A program made the translations under genes and the position numbers. Source: Armadillidium nasatum (lineage: Eukaryota > Arthropoda > Malacostraca > Isopoda > Armadillidiidae). Taken from it: 22,838 nucleotides of DNA. Of the stretch, positions 1-12,369 are shown in pieces. A model generated the notes under the pieces. The model did no database searches, was not told the origin of the DNA, and saw nothing but the letters and a program-made list of their open reading frames with translations. Each line of letters starts with the position of its first letter. Positions within the stretch are counted from its first letter, which is position 1. The DNA lies in the NCBI GenBank assembly GCA_009176605.1, contig SEYY01005446.1:1-22838 (forward strand), written 5' to 3'.

Positions 1-42
<42 letters not shown>
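1..42. repeat. (GA)n microsatellite
   Basis: A perfect GA dinucleotide run begins at the window edge, so its true length is unknown. It is the only purine-only dinucleotide tract in the window; all other dinucleotide tracts are TA. Confidence 0.97.
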
Positions 43-46
<4 letters not shown>

Positions 47-486
47 TTTTAAATAAGGTTGCTACCTCAAAGTTTTTAAAAATTTACATTGATAGGAAAT
101 GTACATGATTATATAGCATATCAGCATTTTTTTCTTAATAAGCCAAAACATATTGAAATAAATAAGCCTATTGAAAATTTATACTTTCATGTAATAATAT
201 ACTTTAAAAAATAAAACACTAAAAAACAGATTTGCTAAAAAAATATATTTCAAGTATTGCACATTAAGGGCTGCCATTTTTAATTAAAGATGGGCTGACA
301 TATATCAATAGACCAATATTTTGATTTCAGTATCAGATTTGATAATATTTGAATGCATGGCAAACATATATTGATATTTATTAAAAATTAATATTGATAT
401 TTGATATATCATTCATTCCTACATATTTATATATCAAAATAGTGGACTATCAAAATTTTAAAATGTTAATATTATTTTATGTAAAG

Positions 487-487
<1 letters not shown>
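43..487. other. AT-rich non-coding stretch
   Basis: I see no gene here. The stretch holds repeated ATATTGATATTT-like words around 320-410. It also holds a module at 436-488 that recurs at 1256-1302 beside another TA tract. Open frames running through this part continue into the TA tract and are repeat artefacts. Confidence 0.6.

Positions 488-488
<1 letters not shown>
436..488 (+). repeat. duplicated module, copy A
   Basis: This stretch starts AAAATAGTGGACTATC and ends GTAAAGTT. It aligns with 1256-1302 with scattered substitutions and a few gaps. In this copy the TA tract lies to its right; in the other copy the long tract lies to its left. I read it as a piece of an unrecognised dispersed repeat or a local duplication. 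Confidence 0.6.

Positions 489-581
<93 letters not shown>
488..581. repeat. (TA)n microsatellite
   Basis: A TA run with a one-base phase slip near 570, followed by a T run. It can fold on itself in either strand. It gives a spurious Tyr-Ile repeat frame when translated. Confidence 0.97.
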
Positions 582-583
<2 letters not shown>

Positions 584-717
584 TTTTTTATTTTTTGGTG
601 TTCTGCACTTCTTTATTTAATTCATCAACAATTTGAAAAGGGTAATAAAAACAAAAAACAAAATGGTCACCTGCCTGATACTTATAATTATATAATTACA
701 GACCCTAATTAGAATGT

Positions 718-1254
<537 letters not shown>

Positions 1255-1255
1255 T

Positions 1256-1302
1256 AAAATAGTGATCTATCAGAATTTAAAAGGTGAATTTAATGTAAAG
1301 TT
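1256..1302 (+). repeat. duplicated module, copy B
   Basis: The counterpart of 436-488: it starts AAAATAGTGATCTATC and ends GTAAAGTT. The two copies differ by several substitutions and a six-base length difference. Neither copy has a coding appearance. Confidence 0.6.
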
Positions 1303-2683
<1,381 letters not shown>

Positions 2684-2701
2684 TATAAACTAATTTTACA
2701 G

Positions 2702-2823
2702 ATCAAGGAAACTCAGAAGTGTTCTTGTGTAACTACTTCAAAATCAGAATTTGAAATTCCAAACTTGAAAATAGAAATCACTGAAGACTGTTTGCACTTC
2801 AGGTTAGGACTCCCAAATGGAAA
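2702..2823 (+). CDS. candidate internal exon, unrecognised product
   Basis: The 122-base block has a CTAAT...TTTTACAG acceptor at its left edge and a GTAATA donor at 2824. The frame starting at 2702 is open across the whole block: 40 codons plus two bases, and the next codon across the donor would be a stop. It reads about 40 residues, including [18 protein letters not shown] and RLGLPNGK, and base composition is visibly less AT-rich than the flanks. I do not recognise the protein. The acidic/hydrophobic alternation could be a beta strand region, but I assign no family. No partner exon is evident in the window; one could lie to the left, across more TA tracts. It may also be an old transposon or pseudogene remnant. 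Confidence 0.35.
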
Positions 2824-3329
2824 GTAATAATTTTTTAGAAATTTTAATTATGATTAGCATAAAGTTAGGTTTAAAAAAAAAAAAAAAAAAAAAAAAACGT
2901 ACATTCTTTTGAGTTTTGGGCTTTTTTGAGTAATTGAAAAATATAGACTATATTTTGAAAATTATAAAATCTTTTGCCTAAACTGCTCTTATATATCATT
3001 TTTGAAATTTATAATCTAAGTTTATAATAATATTTTAAAGCTTCGCATTTTTTAATTAACTAGGTATAGTAAATTAATATGGTTTTGTCTAGGATAGTTA
3101 TCAGAGAACCTCCTCGAGCATTACCCCAAAATATGTTTGGGTACAATGATATTACCCTGTAGATTTTAAAGTGATGAGAAACAAAATAATTACTTTGAAA
3201 ATTGTGGGTTATGCTAAGCAAATATTTTCCTTATTTACTATGATGAATCCTAAATACTCAGAGCCCACAGATTCAAAGTAGCATGTATGAAGCTGTTGAC
3301 ATTTAAAAAAAACAACAAATTGGCCATGT
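2824..3329. other. non-coding stretch with poly(A)
   Basis: An A run of about 25 lies at about 2873-2897. It could be a short mononucleotide microsatellite or the tail of an unrecognised retroposed sequence on the + strand. No other feature seen. Confidence 0.5.
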
Positions 3330-3623
3330 TCAGAAATTCAGTGCATTGGAAGGAAGCTTAAGAGCAGCCTTTGCCAATGCTTCATACTCTTCTTGAACAT
3401 CAGCAATTTTACAGGTTTGATTCACACTCCAGCAGACAGTATGTGAATCAAGTTTTAGAAAATGATCAGAAAACAGCTTTCTTAGTTTGTTGAGATGCCC
3501 TATAACTGGATCCATGATGTCACCAAAAAAATATATACACAATCTTCCAAAATCATTGCGAAATTTTTTTCTCTTTCCTACTCCAATACTATGGTCCAAA
3601 TGCTGAAATTTATTCTCTTGCAA
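3330..3623 (-). CDS. unrecognised open frame, possible gene or transposon remnant
   Basis: A 97-codon minus-strand frame with noticeably balanced composition for this window. The product has a basic segment (residues about 14-24, GVGKRKKFRND) and then FGRLCIYFFGDIMDPVIG. A leucine/acidic C-terminal half follows, including DVQEEYEALAKAALKLP, which looks helical. No domain is recognised. It lies on the same strand as the hAT pseudogene at 5610-6840, about 2 kb downstream of it, so it could be a far-displaced part of a transposon. I see no residue pattern that supports this over a host retrocopy. The ATG at the right end is simply the first methionine of the frame. Confidence 0.35.
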   Translation of the reverse strand: MQENKFQHLDHSIGVGKRKKFRNDFGRLCIYFFGDIMDPVIGHLNKLRKLFSDHFLKLDSHTVCWSVNQTCKIADVQEEYEALAKAALKLPSNALNF

Positions 3624-4368
3624 AATGCCATTGATATTTTAATATCCAGCTACCTCAAATGACAAATAACATTTTTAACATTTCTAACATTTGGACTGCA
3701 CATGTACAGAACAACTGGTAAAGTGTAAAGTAAAGTGTGATTTAGATTATACTTGCATTATAATTATATTATACTACAGAATTTTCTGAGACACTTGAAT
3801 TTCTTCCCTAATTACATGCTTGAAAACAGGAATCTTTTTACTTGGTGCGAATGTTTAGAAATAAATAGTGATTAGGCCCAAAACAAATTTCCAATGTTTT
3901 GGCAGTTTTTTTTTATGGCAATTCATTTCTATCCTGCAAACTCATTGTCAAATTTAGGATCTTCTAACATTTGGTGTTGTGAACAATAAACTGAGAAACA
4001 AACTGGAAACTGAAAAAAAAGTTTAATGCTTGCTTACAAAATGAAGCATGAAATAAAATTTAAGTTTGGATATTTCATAGTTGTTGTATAACGATTAAAG
4101 GAAATTATTTTATTGCTCAATTTTAGAGGAATAGGTTAAATTTTTCATTTTAATTTGTAAAATGGAAATTTTACATTGGTAATGAACATTTAATAATTTT
4201 ACATATAATTACATTTTAGTTCATATCTCAGTAGACACAAATGCAGAGTTATCATAGCAATGTTAAATGATATGAAATTTAAAATAAAATGTGCAATCTG
4301 AATTCTTTCCTGAAAGTTACATAGATATTGCAAATTAAATGTTTTTTTTTAAATTTTTTAAGGTGGGA

Positions 4369-4370
<2 letters not shown>
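3624..4370. other. AT-rich non-coding stretch
   Basis: No gene, RNA or clear repeat seen apart from short A and T runs. Confidence 0.55.
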
Positions 4371-4554
<184 letters not shown>

Positions 4555-4559
4555 ATAAT

Positions 4560-5609
4560 ATAATTTCGTCATTGCTCTTGACTTATGCTTACAGTAATTA
4601 AAATTTTGAATATCATTCTACTTCAAAAGCTATATAAATATATTAAGTAATATTATGTACTTTATTAAATATCATAACTATTCATTCTAATTGATGATTT
4701 CATAAATGTGTTTGGAGCATGAAGTATATATGAGGAAGGGACCCAGAGATTGATAGTTTTAAAATATTTACAGACTTTGCAGTCCTAGTTAAAACATGAG
4801 AAAGAGTCTCTGGCCTTGACCATCTGGCATCCTAGTTAATTTTTTCCTATTCTGCTCCTTTAAGACCCTTCATGTTTATATGTAACAATCTTTAGTGTGA
4901 TAAATGAATTGAATCCCATGAAGTTATAATCATAGAAATGTCTGATACGTTAGGAAACAGAAAATTCCTTAAAACTAGTTATATATTCTGTCATGAATTA
5001 ATATATTTACAAATGAATTAATTACATTATATTATATTTGTTTATTGATATAATAATATACGAATCTTTTTTATTATTTTTTTATCAAATTAATGTAATG
5101 CATCAGTAATTCAAAAGGAAGATAATAATACATATTAATTATCTATTCATTTTTCTTATGAATAGATAGTTTTAAAATATTTGACAGTTTTTGGGTGTGT
5201 CAAATAGTGTAAAAAGTTGAGTATTAATGAATGACTTAATATCGAAATTCAAAATTTCTTTTTCCGATTGTAGCAGTATTTTACAATATCAAAAGGAGCG
5301 AAGAATTTATAATTTTCAGGTTTCAGCAACTTCTGATAGTCTTTCATTGATTAAATTACTGGTGAAGCCTACATAGTATGCAGATTTCTCTTTCAAAATT
5401 TTTATGAAGGTAAAAAATTTTTTCAATAATATGTTGAGAAAATATACATAATACAATTTAATATTTTGCCATAAATGTGTAAATACCTTACTTTGACTTG
5501 AAATAAGAGTGAAAGTTATGTAGAAAAAAAATATTATATAGAATTAAGTTGAAAGAGATGGAACAAAGATAAAAAAATTTATTTATTGCAATTATACTAT
5601 GATAATAAA
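4560..5609. other. AT-rich non-coding stretch
   Basis: No gene seen. An 18-base word, GATAGTTTTAAAATATTT, occurs at about 4751 and again at about 5165. A hairpin is listed separately at 5140-5168. Confidence 0.5.
5140..5168. repeat. short perfect hairpin
   Basis: ATCTATTCAT and its reverse complement ATGAATAGAT face each other across a seven-base T-rich loop, and one further T:A pair extends the stem to 11. No T run or coding end gives it a terminator role; it may be chance in AT-rich DNA. Confidence 0.55.
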
Positions 5610-6840
5610 AAAACAAACCTTATCTAATGCATTTCTAACAATTTCCAATTGAATGTTCAGATTTATGGCTGTTTTGTGAATCTACAAATTATGTAGGATG
5701 TCCCCAATATTTTCGTCAACACTTTCTGTATGCTCTTCTCGAATTGCTAGGTAATGTGGATGATTTGTTATGAAAGTTTTAACGTAATCCATTTGGGAAT
5801 TCCAACTAGTGTCATTAGGAATCTGAGGCATCAAACCTCCCTTTTCCATTAACCAACTCTGCATTAGAAAAGCATACACTTTGAACATTGTTTATAGTCT
5901 TAATTAAGTCTGGTACTTCTACCTTGAAAATTCGTCAACTTACATGAGGCTGATGATAATTTCTAAAATATTTTTGAACTTCTATGATGTGCTTCAGATA
6001 TTGTTCTAGAAGTTACCTCTTTTTCTATTAAATTTAGATAGTGGGCTGAACATCTGTATATTAGAAGTTTTGGATATTTTTCTTGTAAAATTTCTTTCAT
6101 TCTGTTCATCTTGTTTTCTTTATCTGTGCAGACCGCAAAAAACCCTACATATTTAATTTATATTAAAATTATTTGAGAAACTTGAATCACAAAATTTTAA
6201 GATTTGTTAAAAGAATGAAAACTTTTAAACTTTTAGGTTATTGGTTCATGATAAAGTATAAAAACTGAAATTTCATTATGAATGTAAAATGTATTTATCT
6301 CCTTGTCATAATTATTTTTAATAAAGGTAATTTCTTCAACTGCAAGTTCTGCACATTATTCTGCGGTGTTCCTCTCTGAGCTTGAATCTATTAAAGATAT
6401 TAGAAATGATTATTGACGATTATGGATGCTATGAGCCATTATAGGGTCATTAGATATATTGGTTCATATATATGAACTTATATTTTCTTGCTGATAACAC
6501 CAATGTTTTATTGGTGTGGAATAGGAGTAGTAGAATTTAACTGTATCTCAGCAGCATCTTGTATTCTTGTTCAATCTGAGATGAGCTCAAGCTTACACTG
6601 CCAGAAGGCCCAGAAGTGGATAAAATACTTATTTCTGACTTTGCCCTAGAAGATCTTGGTGTTACTTGTGTTTCACTAAAGTCTTCTGTTCCTTTTTTTC
6701 TTTTCTTAATATTACATTTTTTCAAGTGGGCTTGTATCCTTAGAATCTCGTCACTTATCAATGCAAATCAATGCTTGCGCTCTACAGTGCGTGTTAAATC
6801 AGCAAATTTTAGCCTTTCCCACCTTGACCACCTATAATTT
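5610..6840 (-). pseudogene. hAT-superfamily transposase (BED/DUF659 type), decayed
   Basis: Read right to left on the minus strand, the parts come in family order. A degenerate BED zinc finger lies at about 6840-6710, ending IQAHLKKC, with a Lys/Ser-rich linker to about 6537. A DUF659-like stretch follows at about 6460-6310, with NDPIMAHSI, LIDSS and ELAVEEI. Next comes AVCTDKENKMNRMKEILQ...RCSAHYLNL at about 6140-6020, then IIEVQKYFRNYHQPH near 5995-5955. Last is the SWNSQMDYVKTFI...IREEH segment at about 5815-5730, continuing to about 5610. This matches cut-and-paste hAT transposases with an RNase H-like core. The gene has several stops and frame changes, and about 170 bases lie between the ELAVEEI and CTDKEN parts; an intron with an ATGTAG acceptor could fit the latter. 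The dimerisation tail (hATC) is not found. It has no intact product. Family assignment is firm; the subfamily is not. Confidence 0.85.
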
Positions 6841-7206
6841 TGATAAAACTTTGAGGATAGATTGATATGCATCTCAAAGGAAGGTTTGTAAAATGTTAGA
6901 CGTCAATTTTAATTTTTGTGGATGCAAGAGACCCCAAATCATCAATTTATCAAAGAAATTCTCAACTTTAATGGTCAACAATTTCCAAAGACATTGCAGG
7001 TAAAGGCGCTGAAATTATGCATCCCTAGGTAATTTGTGGCATTAAGTTGAAAAATGACAGTTTTAAGGATGCCAGAAAGAAAATAAGAGGAACAGGGTGG
7101 TCCCAAAGTTTGCAAAAATGCTTGTCATGAAAATAAATTCCCATTTTCAATCATTAATAATATTGTGATTATTTGTTTTGCATCATTCTATTTTGGCATA
7201 CTGGCA
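6792..7206 (+). repeat. large inverted repeat, left arm
   Basis: This arm reads, on the opposite strand, like 7627-8043. Long shared words include GATAAAACTTTGAGGATAGA, GTGGATGCAAGAGACCCCAA and CTATTTTGGCATACTGGCA. Identity by eye is roughly four bases in five, with small gaps. Its left end overlaps the decayed BED finger of the hAT pseudogene, so the arm is probably the 5' part of that transposon family. Confidence 0.9.
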
Positions 7207-7626
7207 ATATGTGGTGGAGGAAAACTGGTTTTAAGTCCAAACCTATCCAAACTATGTTAATTGCTAAGATGCTATCATCCAAAGTTGAAATTTTATTTTA
7301 ATGGCTATTTTTTTTTGTCAATTTTGAAGGTAAAATTTTTGACTGTGGGTATTTTTCGATTTTTTTTTTCTTCTAATAAACACCATTGGAAAGAGTATGC
7401 TTTTATTGTCCTAAAAGGAAATTTTCAGTTTGGTACTTCTGAGGATAAGGGGATTTTGAGGAGATTAACAATAGGGTGGTGAAGTTAATCTTTTTTTTTT
7501 GTCAGATATAAAGTTGTAATTATATAATTATCTTCTAACCAAAATGCTGGTCATCTTTTTCTAATTCTGCACCCCTCATTGAATACGGCCTGTCGTAAGT
7601 GGTTAATCCTGTAAAAAAATGCAAAT
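7207..7626. other. spacer between inverted-repeat arms
   Basis: About 420 bases, T-rich on the + strand with several T8-T10 runs. I see no gene. Open frames here are short and lack recognisable domains. Confidence 0.6.
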
Positions 7627-8043
7627 GCCAGTATGCCAAAATAGAATGCTTTAAAACAAAATATCACTTCTATCGATGATTGAAAATAGGAATTAATTTT
7701 CATGAGTATTTTCGCAAACTTTGGGCACATCCTGTTCCTCTTATTTTCTTTCTTGCATACCTTAAAACTGTCATTTTTTAATTTAATGGCAAAAACTATC
7801 TTGGGACGCATAATTTCAGCGCCTTACCTGCAATATCTTTGGAATTGTTGACCATTAAAACTGGGATTTTTTTTTCCCCCACAACTCTGGTGCACTTTGG
7901 GGTCTCTTGCATCCACAAAAATTAAAATTGACGTCAAACATTTTACCAACTTTCCTTTAAGATGTATATCAATCTATCCTCAAAGTTTTATCAACATTAG
8001 AGATGATCAGGTGGGAAACTTTTTTGAAATTTGTTAATTTGAC
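7627..8043 (-). repeat. large inverted repeat, right arm
   Basis: The reverse-complement partner of 6792-7206. An 86-codon minus-strand frame lies across it (7551-7811), but the matching part of the left arm does not keep that frame, so I do not call a gene. The right arm continues to about 8043, where similarity to the hAT BED-finger part fades. Confidence 0.9.
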
Positions 8044-8178
8044 ATGGAATGACCTTTTTCCTTTTTGGTGCTTTAAAGCGACCACCGGTGTGAATTTTGG
8101 GCATATTTATTTGCTGTATTTAAAATTATAAATATATCTAATACTAATAACCCGTTTTATTAAAAGGAAAAAATTATG

Positions 8179-8295
<117 letters not shown>

Positions 8296-8337
8296 GTATA
8301 TATATTATATAATTATAATATATTATATAAAATAATA

Positions 8338-8477
<140 letters not shown>

Positions 8478-8584
8478 TAACTAATTATAAATATCTCTAC
8501 GAAAATAGTCATGTAAGAAATATGTTTATCATCATTTTTTGAATAATAAAAATAACACAACCATTTTAATTTTATTAGCCTGTG

Positions 8585-8692
<108 letters not shown>

Positions 8693-8704
8693 GTACCAGA
8701 TTTA

Positions 8705-8758
8705 TGACGTCACTTATACGTCATATGTAACAGGGACGAAAATAATAGGAGGCGTGGC
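8705..8758. promoter_or_regulatory. CRE-like and GC-box-like motif cluster
   Basis: A full TGACGTCA palindrome lies at 8705-8712. A second CGTCA half-site follows at about 8719 and GGAGGCGTGGC at 8748-8758. These match the consensus sites of CREB/ATF and Sp/KLF factors. No gene follows within about 2 kb, so the cluster may be the remains of a transposon or LTR promoter, or chance. The CpG content is notable in this AT-rich region. Confidence 0.3.
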
Positions 8759-8759
8759 T

Positions 8760-9993
8760 TTTTTTTACAAAAATATTTAAAAATAAAGGCCAACAATGTG
8801 TGTTCCACATACAAAAAATATTTAAGTAATTTATAAATATTGCAAAATTTTAAGATTTTAATACTGCAAGTTTGACTTATGATAAAAACTACTCAACTTT
8901 GGGAAATGTGAATTAAAAGAAAAAAAAATATTACTTTTACTCTTCATTAAATTGTACATTTCAAAATTTATTAAAAATAAATTTAATAAATTAATAACAA
9001 ATTTATTAACTCCAAGCCAAAAGCTCCATGAACACGGCAAAAGCAAAAACCAGCCCAAACTGAAAAAAAAAAATGGAAGTTATATTTAGGCTGGCTTTCC
9101 AGTCTTTAAACAAAAATGCAAATATCAAAGAATTTCAGTTATAAACTAAATAAACTCACAATGTAAACAACTTCAAATATGTCAGTCTTGTGACTTGCAG
9201 ACAAAAAACCAAATATGGCCAAATGATTAAACTGAAAACTGAAAATTAAATATAAAAATGGGAAACTCGCCTATATTGGCAATCCTTTATAAAAGGATAA
9301 TCAAGAAAATGATAAAAGAAAAAACCTGATACTTCAGACCCACTTACCAAAATTTTGTTCCTTGATTTTATCTTGCCGCCTCATCCACTATCCCCCTTCA
9401 AGAACTAGAAGCCTTTTGATTGATCGGAATGTAGTCAGATATAAGCAAAATGATGGTGATCCCAGGTGGATAAGTATATAGTATACTTCTTGAAGTCCAC
9501 TTTCAACTTTATACTCCCAGTACAGATGAAATTCCCATGGGAAAGGAGTAAAAAAAATGGTTTTAGTTATGGTCAGTACAACAAAATTATGAACAATTTT
9601 ACCAATAACAACCACTAAAAATATAGTTGTTACATATAGGTAGTAGCGAAAAAATTAGAATCAATTTTCTTAAATTTTCATCCTCTAACAACAACTGGGC
9701 TGTTTTCTTCTTCTTTAGGGCTTTTTGGGGAAGGTTGGATGGTAAAACAAAATTAGGTGTAAGTTCAAAAGTGTCAGGCTCTTAAATTTGAAATTATTTA
9801 TTAAAAATCACACGAACTGACATACCTGAAATTTATTTTAATTAAAATTTTATTTAAAATAACAATTTTTATACATTTTTATAGTTTCTATTTGAAAGTA
9901 GTAGGAGCTAAAACTACAATACTTTTCAAGGTCACGAAAATCTGCAGATAAATTGCCTATATGATTATCCTACTAAGTAATACTTATACTATG
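8760..9993. other. non-coding stretch without recognisable content
   Basis: About 1.2 kb of AT-rich sequence. A 75-codon minus-strand frame at 9388-9615 has no recognisable domain and I leave it out. No part of the Pao gag that should lie left of the fragment at 18501 is visible here. Confidence 0.5.
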
Positions 9994-10158
9994 TTAATAT
10001 AGTAAAAAATTAATTTTAAAAATCTTTTTTGCCTTCAAAAATTAATTTATATTTTACTCTCTATTTTGCTAAAGTATGATGAAAAAAAAAGATTTTTTGG
10101 ACTTCTTCAAATTTTATACATTCTTTTTATTTGTTTTTTAACTTCATTATTTTCACTA
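9994..10158 (+). repeat. probable 3' part of the 5' LTR
   Basis: It starts TTAATATAGTAAAAAATTAA and ends TTTTCACTA, and recurs at 18332-18500. A primer-binding-site-like sequence starts at the next base, which is what marks an LTR end. The left edge of the shared part is not a TG terminus, so the real LTR probably starts further left and has lost its match. Confidence 0.6.
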
Positions 10159-10173
10159 TGGCGCTCAACGTGG
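10159..10173 (+). other. primer-binding-site-like sequence
   Basis: TGGCGCTCAACGTGG begins with TGG, the complement of a tRNA CCA end, and resembles the TGGCGCCCAACGTGGGG type of site I associate with many animal LTR elements. It lies exactly where minus-strand DNA synthesis would be primed, just inside the left LTR-like repeat. The primer tRNA is not determined. Confidence 0.55.
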
Positions 10174-10278
10174 TTTGAGCATAGCATAAAAGAAGTAAGA
10201 CTGTTCTGAGGGCTCTTGTTGGTTGATCTTGATATACCTAACCTAAACTAAATCCCAAACATTCAAAAAAAATTTTTA

Positions 10279-10405
10279 ACGTTAAACTCAAAATTATATC
10301 TTATAAAATTCAGCGTAACCTAACAAAAGTGTGAAATTTTTTACGTTAAAACTCAAAATTATTTTCTAACAAAATTTTTTTTGTTTACGTTAAACTCAAT
10401 ATTAT
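10279..10405 (+). repeat. degenerate repeats in the Pao leader
   Basis: The word ACGTTAAACTCAAAATTAT appears at about 10279, 10343 (with one extra A) and 10387, with copies spaced 64 and 44 bases apart. Each is followed by a CTAAC-type or A-rich run. They lie in the untranslated leader between the primer-binding site and gag. Confidence 0.6.
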
Positions 10406-10537
10406 AACCTAACCAAATTTATCAAACTTAACCAATTAACATTCAAAAAAAAAAAAAATTTTTTCTTGACTTTAAACAAAAATATAAATTTATATTTTGG
10501 AAACTACCATAACATTTACCAGTTCAAATTTTTTTTA

Positions 10538-10737
10538 CCAAAACTAAAAATCTGTGCATCTACTAAATTTATACATATTATATCTGCATTTTGAAAGTTT
10601 TGTCCAAACAAAAAATCTGTGCATCTACTAGATTTTTATATATTATATCCATATTTTTTGAAAATTTTGACCAAACTGAAAAATCTGTATATAACATTTT
10701 TCTACAAAATATCTGCATTTTCAAAAAATATAAATTT
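10538..10737 (+). repeat. three-copy tandem repeat in the Pao leader
   Basis: Three units of about 66 bases start with CCAAA at about 10538, 10604 and 10671. Each contains AAAATCTGT..., a TAT-rich centre and ATCTGCATTTT or a close variant. The first two are closest to each other. Tandem leader repeats are common in LTR elements and often vary between copies. A T run of about 22 follows near 10745. Confidence 0.8.
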
Positions 10738-11070
10738 TTTCATTATTTTTTTTTTTTTTTTTTTTTACTCTACAAATACAAATTCCAACCCTAGTGGGAA
10801 AAAGTTTTCATATTTGAATAACAATTTCAATTTAATTGTTATTAGTTGGTTAATAATCATCCTCAAAAACTAACCAAAAATTTTTTGTGTATTAAGAGTT
10901 AAAATACAAATTTAACCATTTTACATATATGAATATCTTATAAACTTTGGATAATACTATATTGTGTTAAGAGTGGATAAAACTAGATCCATACAGGTAC
11001 TATATTTTAAGCATTGGTAGAATTTATATACTATATTTAAGATTAAGAGTAGAAATTTCTTATAAGCAAA

Positions 11071-12352
11071 ATGACCAATTTAACAATCCTAGTTGCAAAG
11101 AGAAAATTTCTTCGAACCAGTGTTACAAATGAATGTAATAAATATCAAAATAACATCCCAACTTCTCAAACAGAAATACAAAGAATTAAGGCCAAGTTTG
11201 AGAAGTTGGGAAAAGATCTAGATCTCTTGGATACCAGAAATAGATCAAAAATTTACGGAAGAATCCGACTATAGTGTATTGGAACAAGAATTTGCTGTGT
11301 GTCAGGAATACCAGATCAAATGCCAGGACATACTGGCAGCTCTCAATTCTCCCGATACTTCTAACGCTTCTTCTAATTTAAATACACTTTCCATAAGAGA
11401 GGAAAGCAGATCCCTACTCAGGAGAGCCACTGCTCCATTACCAACTTTTATTAGCAATGAAGGGGAAGACCTGGCCGCATTTTTTTCCCAGTTAGAGAAT
11501 ACCATCAGTCAGCATCCCTATTCAGATTATGATAAGTTACTCATACTAAGGCAACAAATTTCAGGTCGAGCCCTAGTATTAATCGAATCTCTTGAACCTG
11601 ACGAGGAAAGCTATAGTAGGGCAAAATCTCTTCTTATGAACGCTTTAGCTTCCCCTGAGATACAAAAAGCAAAGCTAATAAAAAAATTAGTCGACCTTAA
11701 AACTACTTACGATTTTGATCCATATTCATATATAGGTGAAATGAGAACTATCATATACAAAACCAAAAAACTTGATTTAAACGTGGAAGATTTTTTACAA
11801 TATTTTCTGTGGAATGGCTTAAATCATAAGTTCCAAAGTATCTTAGTCAGTATTACTAATAACTCTAGACCAACTCTAGAGGACATGTCGGACACCAACA
11901 TGTTTCAAGCTGCAGACAGATACACCCTCAATGAAAAAAGATTCATAGATAATAGAAAACGGGAAACTAAAGTTACCTCCTCTTATGCAGTAAACTTCCC
12001 CAATATCAAATGTATTTTATGTTCCAAAAATTCCAAGGATGCTTCTCATCCTATATATAAATGCCCAAATTTTTCTGATCCCCAATCTAAATTAACAGAA
12101 TTACAAAAATTTAATATTTGCATCAAATGTGCAAATGACCATCCCACCTCAGAGTGTAGGTTTAGTTTTAGAAATGCATGTAAAAAATGTAACCAGTATC
12201 ATTTCTCTTATTTGTTTTCGGAAAACTATCCTAGAAAGGATTCTGGTAATGATAATTATAAGACACACAAGAATAGTAACAGTAGTAAGCATAATCATGG
12301 CCAAAAGGGAAAACAAAGTAAAAACAACCAAACCCGAGTCACTTTCCCATAG
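11071..12352 (+). pseudogene. Pao gag (capsid/nucleocapsid) fossil
   Basis: Gag packages the element RNA into virus-like particles. The N-terminal part is charged and helical. A DUF1759-type capsid stretch follows, around 11460-11890 (FISNEGEDLAAFFSQLE, YDKLLILRQQISGRAL). A cysteine/histidine-rich zinc-knuckle region lies around 12000-12200, before a Lys/Asn-rich tail. The start at 11071 is the first ATG of the gag reading and lies about 900 bases after the primer-binding site. The similarity is clearly to Pao rather than Gypsy or Copia gag. Part of the broken element. Confidence 0.8.
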
Positions 12353-12369
12353 CAGTTTGGCAACCATAA

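Noticed and set aside
4751-5182. Direct repeat GATAGTTTTAAAATATTT as ends of an insertion
   Set aside because: Only 18 bases are shared, and the flanks and interior show no element features.
6616-6837. A 73-codon + strand frame over the hAT BED-finger region
   Set aside because: It is antisense to the recognisable transposase sequence and has no family similarity of its own.
7551-7811. An 86-codon minus-strand frame in the right arm of the inverted repeat
   Set aside because: The homologous left arm does not preserve the frame, so selection on a protein is unlikely.
9388-9615. A 75-codon minus-strand frame, and a + strand RYKQNDGDPRW-like word resembling an integrase tail
   Set aside because: No second motif supports either reading, and the + strand similarity is only a few residues.
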